64,000 bases of DNA from Chitinophaga eiseniae (GCF_900167135.1 NZ_FUWZ01000005.1:133003-197002), one strand, 5' to 3'. Shown: positions 53,345-63,082, counted from the stretch's first letter. Program-made: numbers and translations. The notes: generated from the letters alone by a model not told the origin.

Positions 53345-55150
53345 GTGAAGGGAGAGGGGAACCAGCAGGATTATGGGATGCGCATCTACGATCCGCGGAT
53401 AGGTAGGTTCTTATCAGAAGATCCGTTGACAAAACAGTTTCCGCATTATACACCTTATCAATTTTCTGGAAATACCCCCATACAGGCCGTGGATCTGGAT
53501 GGGGCAGAGGAAAGGCATTATACTTTGCTTTTTAATGGTTCTGGTAAGCCATATCTGAAAATGACGAGTGAGGAAACAGTAAAAAATCATTCTTTGTTTG
53601 GATTTAAATGGACAACTCCAATACATGCGGAAAGGGCTGATGTAAATTATAATGGTACTCATTACTATATTGGTTATGCAGGAATGCAGGGTACTGGAAA
53701 CCAGAATAAAATTGGTGATTTTCATAAATGGGCTCAAAATCCGGATCCTGATGGGCTTAAGCAATTTTTGAATGAAGACCAATCTGGAGGTGCCTTTTAT
53801 ACTCAGACTGCGGTTAATCTGCAGAATAACATTTTGATGTATGGGACGTTAACTCAAAAGGCTTGGTTTTCAAGATTAGAAGATAAATGTTTTGTTGAAG
53901 GACCCCAAATTTTAACAAATAGTGGTTTAAAGAAGATTGAGGAAATAGCATTAAATAATGATCTGGTAGAGGATGGCTCTGTGAAATGGAGGGATTCAAT
54001 TAGGACTAATGGCGGCAAGTCACTTTTACTCGATACTGATAATTTCTATAAGTCTTGTGATTCCTGTAGGTATCATCCAATCGATTTTCTGACTAATCAG
54101 GAATTATTGTTGAAATGCTGGACTGATAGCGCATACCCACTGTCGAAATATACAGGAGCTGAGTATGAATTTCAGCAGTTAATTAATAATTCTGTTACTG
54201 CGGTCATCACTTATTCCAGAAAAGATGACGAGAGGGAATGGACAGCTATTGATTTTAACGAAATCACGCCCTTTACATGGAAATGGATAGACTTTCAATT
54301 AATAAATAATGATGGCACACTTACAAAAGCTAGTCTATGTAGACCAAATTCATGGATTAAAGAATTAGGAGCTGACAGTATAGGAAACAAGGTGTACTTG
54401 GATATGCCCGAATTCGGGATCCAAGGTTGGGCTATCGTTAAAAGAGTTCGAATTTGTCAAATTGATACAAGAATTTGGAAGCAAAATCGAAATGGGGATT
54501 ATGTAAATAGACCTATTACAGGTACATTTGAGCATGGAAGCTTTAATGTCTATAATTTAAGGTTCGGTGAAAATCCAATTCCTTTAGGAGTAACAGGCTC
54601 CCATCCAATTTGGTCTGTAGACAGAAATAATTGGGTAAATGCAAACGACCTGAGAACCGGCGAAACTGTAAAAACTAGAAATGGTAGTCTTGTTCTGACG
54701 AAAAAAGAAAAGTTAGATGGTTTTAAGACAGTCTATAATCTTGAAGTTTACAGAGATCATAATTATTTAGTCTCCAGTGATGCAATTTTAGTTCATAATG
54801 CTTGCTTTGAGAAGGTAGATCTTAGAGGAAAACCAGGCGGAAAGAAAATAGATGCTGCAATAATAGAAATTGCAAATGGTGGAGGGGTCCCAAGGATTGA
54901 TCCTAAAACAGGTACACAAACCGTTTTTAGAGGAGGTAGGCAAGGTACCAATGGTTTTAGATGGGCAGGGGCCTTAGAATATGAAGTACCTGGATTAGAC
55001 TTTAACTATAGAATTTATAAATTGGAAACTATCAATAGTTCTGGTACTGCCGTGGTGAAATACGGTTATACTACAACTCACCTTGAGAGTACGGTTCATG
55101 AATTCAAAGAAATTCTGCCACCGGCGCCACCAGCGGCACCTCAACAATAA
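53345..55150 (+). CDS. Orphan RHS tip with HINT domain and toxin (cassette 2)
   Basis: The first 55 codons repeat the RHS core end (GNQQDYGMRIYDPR through AVDLDGAEE). The frame is open from 53291 but has no ATG and no promoter; the first possible start is the GTG at 53345. A linker follows, then a PT-HINT (intein-like) domain from Cys182 (CFVEGPQILTNSGLKKIEEI) through TGSHPIW to SSDAILVHN (about 486). The last 115 residues (about 487-601) are the putative toxin, with R-W-A-G-A-L-E-Y-E-V-P-G. As it stands it is probably silent unless recombined onto a full RHS protein. Confidence 0.75.
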   Translation: MKGEGNQQDYGMRIYDPRIGRFLSEDPLTKQFPHYTPYQFSGNTPIQAVDLDGAEERHYTLLFNGSGKPYLKMTSEETVKNHSLFGFKWTTPIHAERADVNYNGTHYYIGYAGMQGTGNQNKIGDFHKWAQNPDPDGLKQFLNEDQSGGAFYTQTAVNLQNNILMYGTLTQKAWFSRLEDKCFVEGPQILTNSGLKKIEEIALNNDLVEDGSVKWRDSIRTNGGKSLLLDTDNFYKSCDSCRYHPIDFLTNQELLLKCWTDSAYPLSKYTGAEYEFQQLINNSVTAVITYSRKDDEREWTAIDFNEITPFTWKWIDFQLINNDGTLTKASLCRPNSWIKELGADSIGNKVYLDMPEFGIQGWAIVKRVRICQIDTRIWKQNRNGDYVNRPITGTFEHGSFNVYNLRFGENPIPLGVTGSHPIWSVDRNNWVNANDLRTGETVKTRNGSLVLTKKEKLDGFKTVYNLEVYRDHNYLVSSDAILVHNACFEKVDLRGKPGGKKIDAAIIEIANGGGVPRIDPKTGTQTVFRGGRQGTNGFRWAGALEYEVPGLDFNYRIYKLETINSSGTAVVKYGYTTTHLESTVHEFKEILPPAPPAAPQQ

Positions 55151-55156
55151 TCCATA

Positions 55157-55885
55157 ATGAAAATGATAAATGTTGTTCTGAGTACAAATGGAGAACAAGT
55201 AATGTGTTGCAGTCATATATGGCTGCAACCTTACGCTCCTGATACAACACGTAGCTTTAGGTTTACAGGCATTCTGTTTAAAAAAACAACAGCATTTGAT
55301 TGTGCCGACAAAATATCGGTCCGTATCTCTATGTTAAATAGAAAACTTGAAGATGTTTTTTACATTCAGTTTGGAGTTTTTGTTTTTGACTATAGAGAAT
55401 CAGGCATAGATGAATTGTGGATTGATGGACTTGTTTGTGATTCTGATGAAATAGCGTATCGACAAGGTATTATAGATGTATTCGATTTTTGGCAGAGAGG
55501 ACAGTCTTTTGATTGGTTTAGTGAGCCTATCAACTCTCTTTTGAAACGTGATTATATTGTTGCCTGTTCTATGTATTCAGGTTTAAATACCCAATTACTT
55601 GATAAAGATATCTATGAAATTGATATCTCGTTAATAAAGGAACAAAGAGACTTCTTTTATCTAGCTAGTATAACATTTATTGGAGATAGAGCCTATTTAG
55701 GGCACGATTTCCATTCTTTTACTGATTGTTGGATAGATATCTATAGGGATAACGGTTGGTTTAATAATAAGAAGGTTCGGTTGTTAAATACTAATGCGAT
55801 ACATGATCCCGCAGTTTCATCTTTGATTAGTGAGGCTGAGACCTTTTTTCGGAGTTACAAATTTTCGGTGGAGTTGGTGAGTTGA
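55157..55885 (+). CDS. Predicted immunity protein of cassette 2
   Basis: A 242-residue AT-rich cytoplasmic protein, 6 bases after the HINT-toxin ORF. No signal peptide and no named family recognised. Position and composition match an immunity gene for the cassette 2 toxin. Confidence 0.6.
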   Translation: MKMINVVLSTNGEQVMCCSHIWLQPYAPDTTRSFRFTGILFKKTTAFDCADKISVRISMLNRKLEDVFYIQFGVFVFDYRESGIDELWIDGLVCDSDEIAYRQGIIDVFDFWQRGQSFDWFSEPINSLLKRDYIVACSMYSGLNTQLLDKDIYEIDISLIKEQRDFFYLASITFIGDRAYLGHDFHSFTDCWIDIYRDNGWFNNKKVRLLNTNAIHDPAVSSLISEAETFFRSYKFSVELVS

Positions 55886-56263
55886 AATTGCTCTGTAGGT
55901 TAGATCCTTGATTAGAAGGCAGTAGAATATGCTGCGTGAACAATAGCTTCAGATTATCTATCAACAGTTGTACTATTTTGTCTGCATCCAAGGAGATAAA
56001 AGGTGCATCAGCGATGGAATATTAGCTGGATATTAGTTTTTTTAATCAGCTTCACCTATATGGGGCGACGTTAGTGATATCCTTTATCTTTCAGGATGCA
56101 AATCCACCCGTCTCTACTTTTTTTCTTTCACCTGAAGTTCATGTGAGAAAAATGACAATTTGTTGAAATCATCTTTGATGCTAACAGTTATTGATGTACG
56201 TACAATACAGATAGCAATTGTAATCGTGATATCGCAGGCGACAACAGTGCGGATAGTATCATT
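55886..56263. other. Spacer between RHS tip cassettes
   Basis: 378 bases without an ORF. A TTCTTTCACCTGAA stretch near 56123 resembles TTCTTTCATCTGAA near 53190, each a little over 100 bases before an orphan RHS tip. Otherwise nothing recognised. Confidence 0.4.
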
Positions 56264-57300
56264 GGTTATCGTTATGGTTTAACGGGAAGGAGAAATCAGA
56301 TGAGATTAAAGGTGAGGGAAATAGCTATACTGCTGAGTTTTGGGAGTATGATCCAAGGATAGGCAGGAGATGGAATAACGATCCTATATATAAGCATAGT
56401 CCCTATGAGGCGTTTGGAAGTAACCCTATAGTGAACGCAGACCCTTCAGGGTTAGATACGATTAACTTTAATAGAAATGTAACAACATTTAATCCCGGGG
56501 GAGGTAGAAGATCAACTGGTACATCTTCTTTTAATATTGGTATTACAAGAAGTTCTGGAGGAGATGTATTTATGTACAATTTTACCAGTACTGTAATTAA
56601 TAGTAACGGAGGTTCAAGCACAACTACTACCAGTACTGTATTGCATCCTGAGAATAGAGAAAGTGCGGCAGGAATGACATATGGGAAAGATCTCTATCTT
56701 GATGGGTTGATTACTTCTTCCCGTAAGAATTATGATTGGGAGTCTATAGGGAAAATGATGAATGCAGACAAGTCATTTGCGAGTTACATGGTAGGTCGAA
56801 ATGCAAATGCTGCGGATTGGATGCAGAAGTCAGGGAGTTTTGAGTTGATGGAGGGTTTAATGCCTACGATGGTTCAAAGTGGTTTTGGCGCTTATGCTGG
56901 GGTTGCGTTTTCTACTAGTGGTAAATTTTTAGCAGGTTATGGAAATGATTAAATAGTTCTGGAAAGCATGGCTAACCTACCATCTAGGAAAGGGTGGTTT
57001 GATGTCGTGGTGCATGGAGCTAAGAATGGAAAGGAGTTTATTTTTAATGGACAACGGATGAGTGTTGAAGCATTATATTCAAAAATGCTTGCTGATGGCT
57101 ATCAACAAGGAACTCGTATACGGTTGATGTCTTGTTGGTCTGGCTCATTGGAAGGGGGAGCAGCTCAACGGTTGTCTACAATGTCTCAAGCGATGGTTGT
57201 AGCACCTACCAGACCAATGTTTGTAGGGTATCCTGGTTCTTGGTTCCAATTAGGTAAGCCTATAGTTCCAGGAGGAGTTTTCAAAGTATTTAAACCTTAA
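56264..57300 (+). pseudogene. Broken orphan RHS tip with caspase-like toxin end (cassette 3)
   Basis: The frame starts with GYRYG of the RHS core at 56264, shifts by one base near 56279, and continues as N-G-K-E, then YDPRIGRRWNNDP and NADPSGLD. A TAA at 56950-56952 stops it. The same frame resumes and gives a domain with VVVHGAKNG and RLMSCWSG, a His/Cys pair like caspase/CHAT-type peptidases. Both lesions are within one ancestral frame. The final part (56968-57300) has its own ATG but is more likely the tail of the old toxin. Confidence 0.7.
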
Positions 57301-57308
57301 TTTAGAAT

Positions 57309-57770
57309 ATGAATGTTGTTGGTTTTTTGCAAGTTCATGATCCGCATATTGCATGCTCCAAGGATATAAATGATCTTTTTTCTGATATCTTTCTTAATAA
57401 AGAAAGGTTATCTGAAATTTGTAATTATTTAGAAAATGGAGTTTCAATAGTTCGTTATATATCTAATTTGTATGATACAGATGGGGAACTTATTGGACCT
57501 AATATTATTTATACTGATGGTCTTTGGGTTTGGCCGAGTTATTACTCTTTTTATTTGAAGAAGTATCCACAGATGTTGATTCCAGAAGAGTTACAGTCAC
57601 ATATTGGTTTGAATATTGAAAAGACGATTAGTTTAAATCAAGGAGAGAAAGAGTATATAGAATATCTAACAGGTAAAATGCTAGGTATTAAATTGCCTAG
57701 TGGGTACAAACTGTCACAAGATATTAGTACTATTATAAAGGAAAGAGGAGACGCGATTACTTGTTATTAA
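57309..57770 (+). CDS. Predicted immunity protein of cassette 3
   Basis: A 153-residue AT-rich protein, 8 bases after the toxin tail. It contains the T-D-G-L-W-V-W-P and Y-P-Q-M-L-I-P-E-E-L segments that I recognise from small proteins found next to similar predicted toxins. No signal peptide. The reading frame is intact although the toxin frame is broken, as expected if immunity is retained longer. Confidence 0.6.
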   Translation: MNVVGFLQVHDPHIACSKDINDLFSDIFLNKERLSEICNYLENGVSIVRYISNLYDTDGELIGPNIIYTDGLWVWPSYYSFYLKKYPQMLIPEELQSHIGLNIEKTISLNQGEKEYIEYLTGKMLGIKLPSGYKLSQDISTIIKERGDAITCY

Positions 57771-57787
57771 GTAATTAATTATAAAAT

Positions 57788-57820
57788 AGTAAATGCCCGA
57801 TCAGCGATCGGGCATTTACT
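57788..57820 (+). terminator. Perfect 15-base hairpin
   Basis: AGTAAATGCCCGATC (57788-57802) pairs perfectly with GATCGGGCATTTACT (57806-57820). There is little T-run, so it is a terminator-like element after cassette 3. Confidence 0.65.
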
Positions 57821-57836
57821 ATTTATCGGGACTATT

Positions 57837-58118
57837 TTGTGTATCAGATTGCTGCGTATACTTACTGACAGAGGAACCGAATACTGCGGAGCCAGGGAAC
57901 GCCACGAGTATGAACTTTATCTTGCCCTGGAAGACATTGATCACAGCAAGACCAAAGCCCGTAGTCCTCAGACAAATGGTATCTGTGAACGCTTAAATCG
58001 AACTATCCAGGATGAATTTTATGCTATAGTCTTCAGGAAAAGGATCTATTCTACTCTGGAGCAGATACAGGAAAATCTGGACACATGGATCAATGAGTAT
58101 AATACAATCAATAAATAA
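57837..58118 (+). mobile_element. Truncated IS transposase, integrase-core C-terminal part
   Basis: About 90 codons matching the end of an IS3/IS481-type DDE transposase: LLRILTDRGTEYCG (catalytic Asp), K-T-K-A-R-S-P-Q-T-N-G and I-C-E-R-L-N-R-T (catalytic Glu). The N-terminal DNA-binding region and the last part of the protein are absent. The frame ends in INK-stop provided by the start of the direct repeat at 58107. It is not functional. Confidence 0.85.
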
Positions 58119-58604
58119 TTGAATTTTTTTTCAGAAATATTTTGTAATCTGGAAATTATTGTATCTTTATTGTGACCTTGAATTTGTAACCTAATTAACT
58201 ACCTATACCAGAATAATGTATTGTTAACTTCTTGCGAAGGTTCGTTATGCAGGAAATCCAATCAAAATGAATTGAATTGTATGTGTACAGTAATCCTGTA
58301 TTCATCATAGCTAGTCTGTGAAATTAAATGTTATCGTTATTTAGTCGTGCCTGGCCTGAAAGCCGGTCTGACCGGTCGTTTCATCCCGTTAGTGACAACG
58401 GGTGAATGCCTGGTGTAAATATCCATGTACCATGAAATATGTTATACTCTGTTTGTTTGCCCTACTGACGCTGTGCCAGGTAAGAGGCCAGTCGAGCCTG
58501 ATGGTGAAAGATACCGTCGCTGTCCGCAATGCTGAATTGCTTATTCAAAATAGCACCCGGTCTGTGCCCGGTGTACTGTTTAATAACGGCAATGGTTATA
58601 CATA
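58107..58604 (+). repeat. Direct repeat, copy 2 (start of RHS locus 2)
   Basis: Near-identical to 26992-27500. The non-coding leader differs by only a few bases, and the coding part has a 3-base deletion. It includes the promoter TTTG (58141-58144), 17 bases, TATCTTTA (58162-58169). Confidence 0.93.
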
Positions 58605-58853
58605 ATTTAAAAAAATCCGACTTGGAGATTTGGGGGATACTGGTCTTGCGATCACGAGGCAGGACGCGACGGTAGTCGGCATCAGAGGGAATGTGCCGGA
58701 GTTTAACGCTGTGCAAACAGCAGCAAAGCCGCTATATTCGACAACCTGGTTATCCCCGTAGATGGTAAGATCAACATCGCAATTTATGCGAAGGACGTGT
58801 CTTCCCATGCAGGCCTTGCATCTGCTGTTATTATCGAAGAATATGTAAACTGA
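58432..58853 (+). pseudogene. Decayed copy of the SGNH/PKD gene
   Basis: The 5' end matches the gene at 27317 for about 57 codons, ending at a TAA (58603-58605). After a diverged stretch to about 58670 the sequence jumps to the 3' end of the same gene (match from about 29955 to 30136), with frameshifts. About 2.4 kb of the middle is missing. The signal peptide is intact, but only a 57-residue peptide could be made. Confidence 0.85.
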
Positions 58854-58992
58854 CAATAACGCCGTGTCCGACGGAATCTGCCGGGCACGGTCATTACAAC
58901 CAAACAGAAAATTTTACTCCAGGCAGGAAGAAGAGAATGCCCGCCGTACCCTATGGTCCGCATCCGTCTGTTCTGTTTAACGCTATACCATC

Positions 58993-61437
58993 ATGAAATC
59001 GCTATGTTCTGCTCTATTGTTAATGCTGATGTTACGGGCGACGTTGTTGGCCCAGTCGCCCGCTGATAAAAAAGATATTCCGCCCAAACAGCTCAGGGCG
59101 GCGCTTCCTGCATCTGCCCCCCTACTACAGGGCCCTATGATCAACGCGATCAATAACAGGGCGTCCGGCGCCGCAGTCAAAGACATGGGACCTGCGCTGC
59201 TTCCGGTAGCGAAGCAGGACTTTTATGCCTACGTAAAACAACTTTATGGAGACAAGCAACTGCAACAGGTGCAGAAAGGATTTGGACTGCTGAAGGATAC
59301 TGCCAGGATCGGCAGATACCTCGATGAAAAGCTCCGTGGGTTCTATGCACTGAAGGGTAACACCGATATTACAGGTTTTTTGAAAGCTGGCGCTTATAGT
59401 AATCGCTTCAAAGGTGCCGCAGCAGAGGCTTTTACAGATAACGCCGCCGGCGCGCTCATGCCGGCAGGCATCAATGCCCGCATACAGGATGATGTGACCC
59501 TGGGAAATATCCCGGTGAACCTGCAGTTCTCCCACATCGCCGGTCAGTCTTTTATCGATCGGGGTGCGCTTAATAACGCCCTTGGCAAAGTATCCTTTGA
59601 CAAAGAAACCTACATCGAACGGATGAACCAATATGTGAATAAAGCTTTTGACCTTAATAAATATTTTCTGCAGGACATCGACGTGAGGGCTGCATTTAAA
59701 GATTATGCAGACAAGAAGCTGGAGAAAGCCAGGGAAGACATGTCCCGGCTGGCCGCTGATAAGGGACAGCAGCTGACAGCGCTCAGTAGCCTGCTATCTT
59801 CGGACCAGCTGATTTACCTCGATAGTAACCAGATCAAAAACCTTGTACTTGATATCCCTGGTTTCGAAGTGGAGGAAGCCCGGTTACTGAGTAATTTGCC
59901 CGATAGTGTACTTGCCCCGAAAACGGCAACGGCACGCCGTTATCTGCATAAATTATGGGAGCTGAAGTCTATCCTGTCAAAAGGGCTGGCGGCACAACAA
60001 ACCCTGGCTACACAAACGGTCGTGGAAAACAGTATCCGGAAGGGGTTAAATAGTAACGACAGTAAAGTGAGGAACATAAAAGAACTGCTGCCGCTCAATT
60101 TTCTGCAGCGTCTCCTGCTGCAGGCCAAAAGCCTGCAGGCCGGTAAAATCGCTGCCGGAGAGAAAGGTGGCGCCGTGAAAGATCTCTTTATGAGTGGCGC
60201 CGCAGGTAGTTTTCTCAACAACGATAAGTTTATGATGCTTGGCGCCGGCGTACGCAACGACGCCGGAGATATTAAAAATGTAGGCCTGAACGAAGGAGTA
60301 GACCCATCTTCTTTCTCCATGCAGTTCCTGCAACTGGGTAAAGGCGACGTGTCCGGGCCGCACAGCCACGTCGGGATCGTGAATGCCAATAGCCGTATGG
60401 CTTCGGGACATCAGCTCAATCCCAATACGCTCGCCCGTAACGTCTTCGTTGGAACAGTGTCGGAACAAGTGAGCCTTGGGGAATATGGTACTATCGCCGC
60501 CGAAATTTCCAAATCGAACAGTGAATACAGAAACGCCGCTACCGGCAATGACTATGCGCTTACCTCCAAAGCGGCTGCGTTTACGTTGTTCAACGATTTC
60601 TGGCAGACGATCTCAGTAGGTCTGGACTATACCGGTACCGTAAAATCGCTGGACCTTTCCCAGCGCGCTTACATCAGCTATTCCGGCCTTGGCTACAGTA
60701 ACCCGGCTGCGCCGGGATCTGCCAGGGGAACGGTACGTTATGGCCTTAACCTCCGGCGCTCATGGAATAAACGCCGTGTTACAGTGGGCTTCCGGGCCGA
60801 CTTACAGGATATGCGCATGTCGGCACTGACCAACAGCCGCTGGAAAAACAGCGCCTATACCATCGATGCCCGCGTGAAAGTGAAAAAGAACTTCTCCCTT
60901 TCTACGCGTATTGGCCAGTCCGTTATGAAAGGTATCAGCGATAAGATGGACCAGCCGGGGTATGTGAACAGGCATGTCAGTCTGTCTTCCCAGTACAGCG
61001 GGAAGCTCTGGTCATTGCCGCAGAGCAACAACGTTACCTTCAGCCTGCAGCAGATGGATATCCTGCCGGTAAGGAGTCTGTTGGTGAACCTGAATGTCAA
61101 CCAGAGTTTTATCATTAATACAAATATGCTGACAGTAAGCATGATGTATAATAAGGACGTCAAAGGGCAGGCGCTGTATGGGGACCTGCTGACGGCGGAA
61201 ACAGGCTGGAGTTACACTGTGTTGAAGAAACTGGCCTGCACCAGCGGTATCACCTATCTGAACAACAAAGCAGTGGTGGAACAGGCCGGCATTAAACAGA
61301 GTATCGGCACGGAGCTGTTGCCCAGACTGAATGTGAACCTGTATCTCGACTGCAGGAAGAACATCGTCAACACCACCCAAAACTATCTCTTTGGAAATTT
61401 CAGCACACAGCTGATGATACATTACTTATTGAACTGA
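58993..61437 (+). CDS. Outer-membrane barrel with coiled coil, locus 2
   Basis: An 814-residue paralogue, in role and position, of the 30339 protein. Signal peptide MKSLCSALLLMLMLRATLLAQ. Residues about 200-380 are rich in heptad-like helices (FKDYADKKLEKAREDMSRLA). The C-terminal half is a barrel with terminal aromatic pattern (MIHYLLN). The family is not named to me. It is the first intact gene of RHS locus 2. No consensus promoter is visible just upstream, apart from the one at 58141 inherited with the repeat. Confidence 0.65.
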   Translation: MKSLCSALLLMLMLRATLLAQSPADKKDIPPKQLRAALPASAPLLQGPMINAINNRASGAAVKDMGPALLPVAKQDFYAYVKQLYGDKQLQQVQKGFGLLKDTARIGRYLDEKLRGFYALKGNTDITGFLKAGAYSNRFKGAAAEAFTDNAAGALMPAGINARIQDDVTLGNIPVNLQFSHIAGQSFIDRGALNNALGKVSFDKETYIERMNQYVNKAFDLNKYFLQDIDVRAAFKDYADKKLEKAREDMSRLAADKGQQLTALSSLLSSDQLIYLDSNQIKNLVLDIPGFEVEEARLLSNLPDSVLAPKTATARRYLHKLWELKSILSKGLAAQQTLATQTVVENSIRKGLNSNDSKVRNIKELLPLNFLQRLLLQAKSLQAGKIAAGEKGGAVKDLFMSGAAGSFLNNDKFMMLGAGVRNDAGDIKNVGLNEGVDPSSFSMQFLQLGKGDVSGPHSHVGIVNANSRMASGHQLNPNTLARNVFVGTVSEQVSLGEYGTIAAEISKSNSEYRNAATGNDYALTSKAAAFTLFNDFWQTISVGLDYTGTVKSLDLSQRAYISYSGLGYSNPAAPGSARGTVRYGLNLRRSWNKRRVTVGFRADLQDMRMSALTNSRWKNSAYTIDARVKVKKNFSLSTRIGQSVMKGISDKMDQPGYVNRHVSLSSQYSGKLWSLPQSNNVTFSLQQMDILPVRSLLVNLNVNQSFIINTNMLTVSMMYNKDVKGQALYGDLLTAETGWSYTVLKKLACTSGITYLNNKAVVEQAGIKQSIGTELLPRLNVNLYLDCRKNIVNTTQNYLFGNFSTQLMIHYLLN

Positions 61438-61443
61438 CAGGTT

Positions 61444-62547
61444 ATGAGAAAATTCTGTATTGGATTGTTATTGATGATACTGCTCGGGCAGTTACAGGCG
61501 AAGGCCCAGGTATCCTTTGCCTTTATGCCGGAAGTACAGGGAAGGACGCTGGACGGCCTTTTACAGGTACGCGTAGGCGGGCAGGCTGCCGGCGGACAGG
61601 ATGTAGTACTGACGATAACGGTGACGGCTAAACCAGTGGGCGCCGTGGTGTCCATCAAAACGCCCGCTTTCCGGCTGATGCCAGGTTTAAACGCCTTACC
61701 GCCAGGATTGTTGTCCGGCGCAGATATCCGCTTCGGTAATAACCGTATTGCCGATATGTGCCGGCAGTCGGGATATTTCACGGAAGCGGAATATGAATAT
61801 TGTTTTGAAATAGCAGATGCCGGTAAGGGCAATAGCGCACCGGTGCTCGGTGAACAGTGTTTCGACTATATGCTGCAGCCTTTTTCGCCACTTATCCTGG
61901 CTTCTCCGGCCGATGAGGACGCCATCTGCGACAAACGCCCTACATTTTTCTGGCAACCTTTACTGCCTGCCGTTCCCGGTATGCAGTACCGCCTCATCCT
62001 GAGCGAACTAAAACCCGGCCAGGCTAAAGCGGAAGCGCTGCGGTACAACATGCCATTGATCAACCAGCAGTTAATCAGCATGCCCATGTTGTTTTTTCCG
62101 CCGGCGGCAAGAGAACTAAACGAAGGCAAAGAATATATCTGGCAGGTGACTGCCTACAGGGGAGATATGCTGCTGGCCACCTCTGAAATGTGGACGTTCC
62201 GGGTGAACTGCGCAGACAGTTCGGAAAACCGGTCGGCGGAGAGCTTCCGTGATATCGAAGACCTGGCGCTGGGCAATTTCTACCTCGCCAAAGGGACGTT
62301 ACGTTTTGCGGTCCGCAATACCTATGGGCCGGCCAGCCTGTCCTATACGATCAGCGGTATTACGGACCCTTCGGTCCGCATCCGTAAGTTACCCGCCGTC
62401 CGGCTGAAGCACGGCAGTAATCATATCCTTATCGATCTCTCTGATAACCGTGGCTTCAAAGATGGTCACTATTACCAGCTGGAACTGAAGCTACCCGATG
62501 GCGGTGAACGGAAGTTGAGATTTATCTATAAACAGGAAACGGAATAA
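61444..62547 (+). CDS. Secreted FN3-like protein, locus 2
   Basis: A 367-residue paralogue of the 32672 protein. Signal peptide MRKFCIGLLLMILLGQLQAKA. Shared features include P-T-F-F-W-Q-P near the centre, E-Y-I-W-Q-V-T-A-Y, M-W-T-F-R-V-N and a C-terminal G-H-Y-Y-Q-L-E-L strand. It starts 6 bases after the barrel gene, as in locus 1, so the pair is a conserved module. Confidence 0.65.
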   Translation: MRKFCIGLLLMILLGQLQAKAQVSFAFMPEVQGRTLDGLLQVRVGGQAAGGQDVVLTITVTAKPVGAVVSIKTPAFRLMPGLNALPPGLLSGADIRFGNNRIADMCRQSGYFTEAEYEYCFEIADAGKGNSAPVLGEQCFDYMLQPFSPLILASPADEDAICDKRPTFFWQPLLPAVPGMQYRLILSELKPGQAKAEALRYNMPLINQQLISMPMLFFPPAARELNEGKEYIWQVTAYRGDMLLATSEMWTFRVNCADSSENRSAESFRDIEDLALGNFYLAKGTLRFAVRNTYGPASLSYTISGITDPSVRIRKLPAVRLKHGSNHILIDLSDNRGFKDGHYYQLELKLPDGGERKLRFIYKQETE

Positions 62548-62557
62548 ACGGCTGCAT

Positions 62558-63082
62558 ATGAAAAAAAGAATGATCGTCATCGCTTTGTTGATCGCGGGTT
62601 GCGGCAACAGTAACCGGCAACAGCTGCAAAGGTTGATGCAGGATAGAAATACCGGCCTGGTGACCGAAAAAAATATAGGCGGCACTGTAGTCACCTGTAC
62701 TTATCTGCCCCGTTGCTGGGACCACCCGCGTACGCCGGCGGTTGCTGAAGAGGACAGTGAGCTGTCGTTTAAGGTCCATATTCGCGCCGATAAACCGGAT
62801 ATGAGGGAGAAGAGCGCGCAACAGGCAGCCAACTACGGACTGGAGGAAGTCTTTCAGCTGGTGACTGATGGAGATACCCTGTCGCCAGTGATCGCGCAAC
62901 GTATCGCCAACGGTAACATGGGCGGTGTGGAATACCTGGTTACCTGGCAGCGGCCGGCGTTGGAAGAGAAGCGGACTGCCTCCCTGATTTTTAAAGACCA
63001 GGTGTTTACTACCACGAGATTGGTCTTCCCCCTGAAAATAAATTCATTGTTACAATCAGACTCTCTAAGCTGCAGGCTATGA
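62558..63082 (+). CDS. Small lipoprotein specific to RHS locus 2
   Basis: A 174-residue lipoprotein (MKKRMIVIALLIAGCGNS, lipobox LIAGC, Cys15). I recognise no domain. The stop overlaps the start of the next giant gene (ATGA), so translation is coupled. Locus 1 has no counterpart between its FN3-like and SpvB-like genes. Confidence 0.65.
   Translation: MKKRMIVIALLIAGCGNSNRQQLQRLMQDRNTGLVTEKNIGGTVVTCTYLPRCWDHPRTPAVAEEDSELSFKVHIRADKPDMREKSAQQAANYGLEEVFQLVTDGDTLSPVIAQRIANGNMGGVEYLVTWQRPALEEKRTASLIFKDQVFTTTRLVFPLKINSLLQSDSLSCRL

Noticed and set aside
56968..57300. Independent 110-codon gene
   Set aside because: It is in the same frame as the ORF ending at 56952 and reads as its continuation, so it was treated as the tail of a broken toxin.
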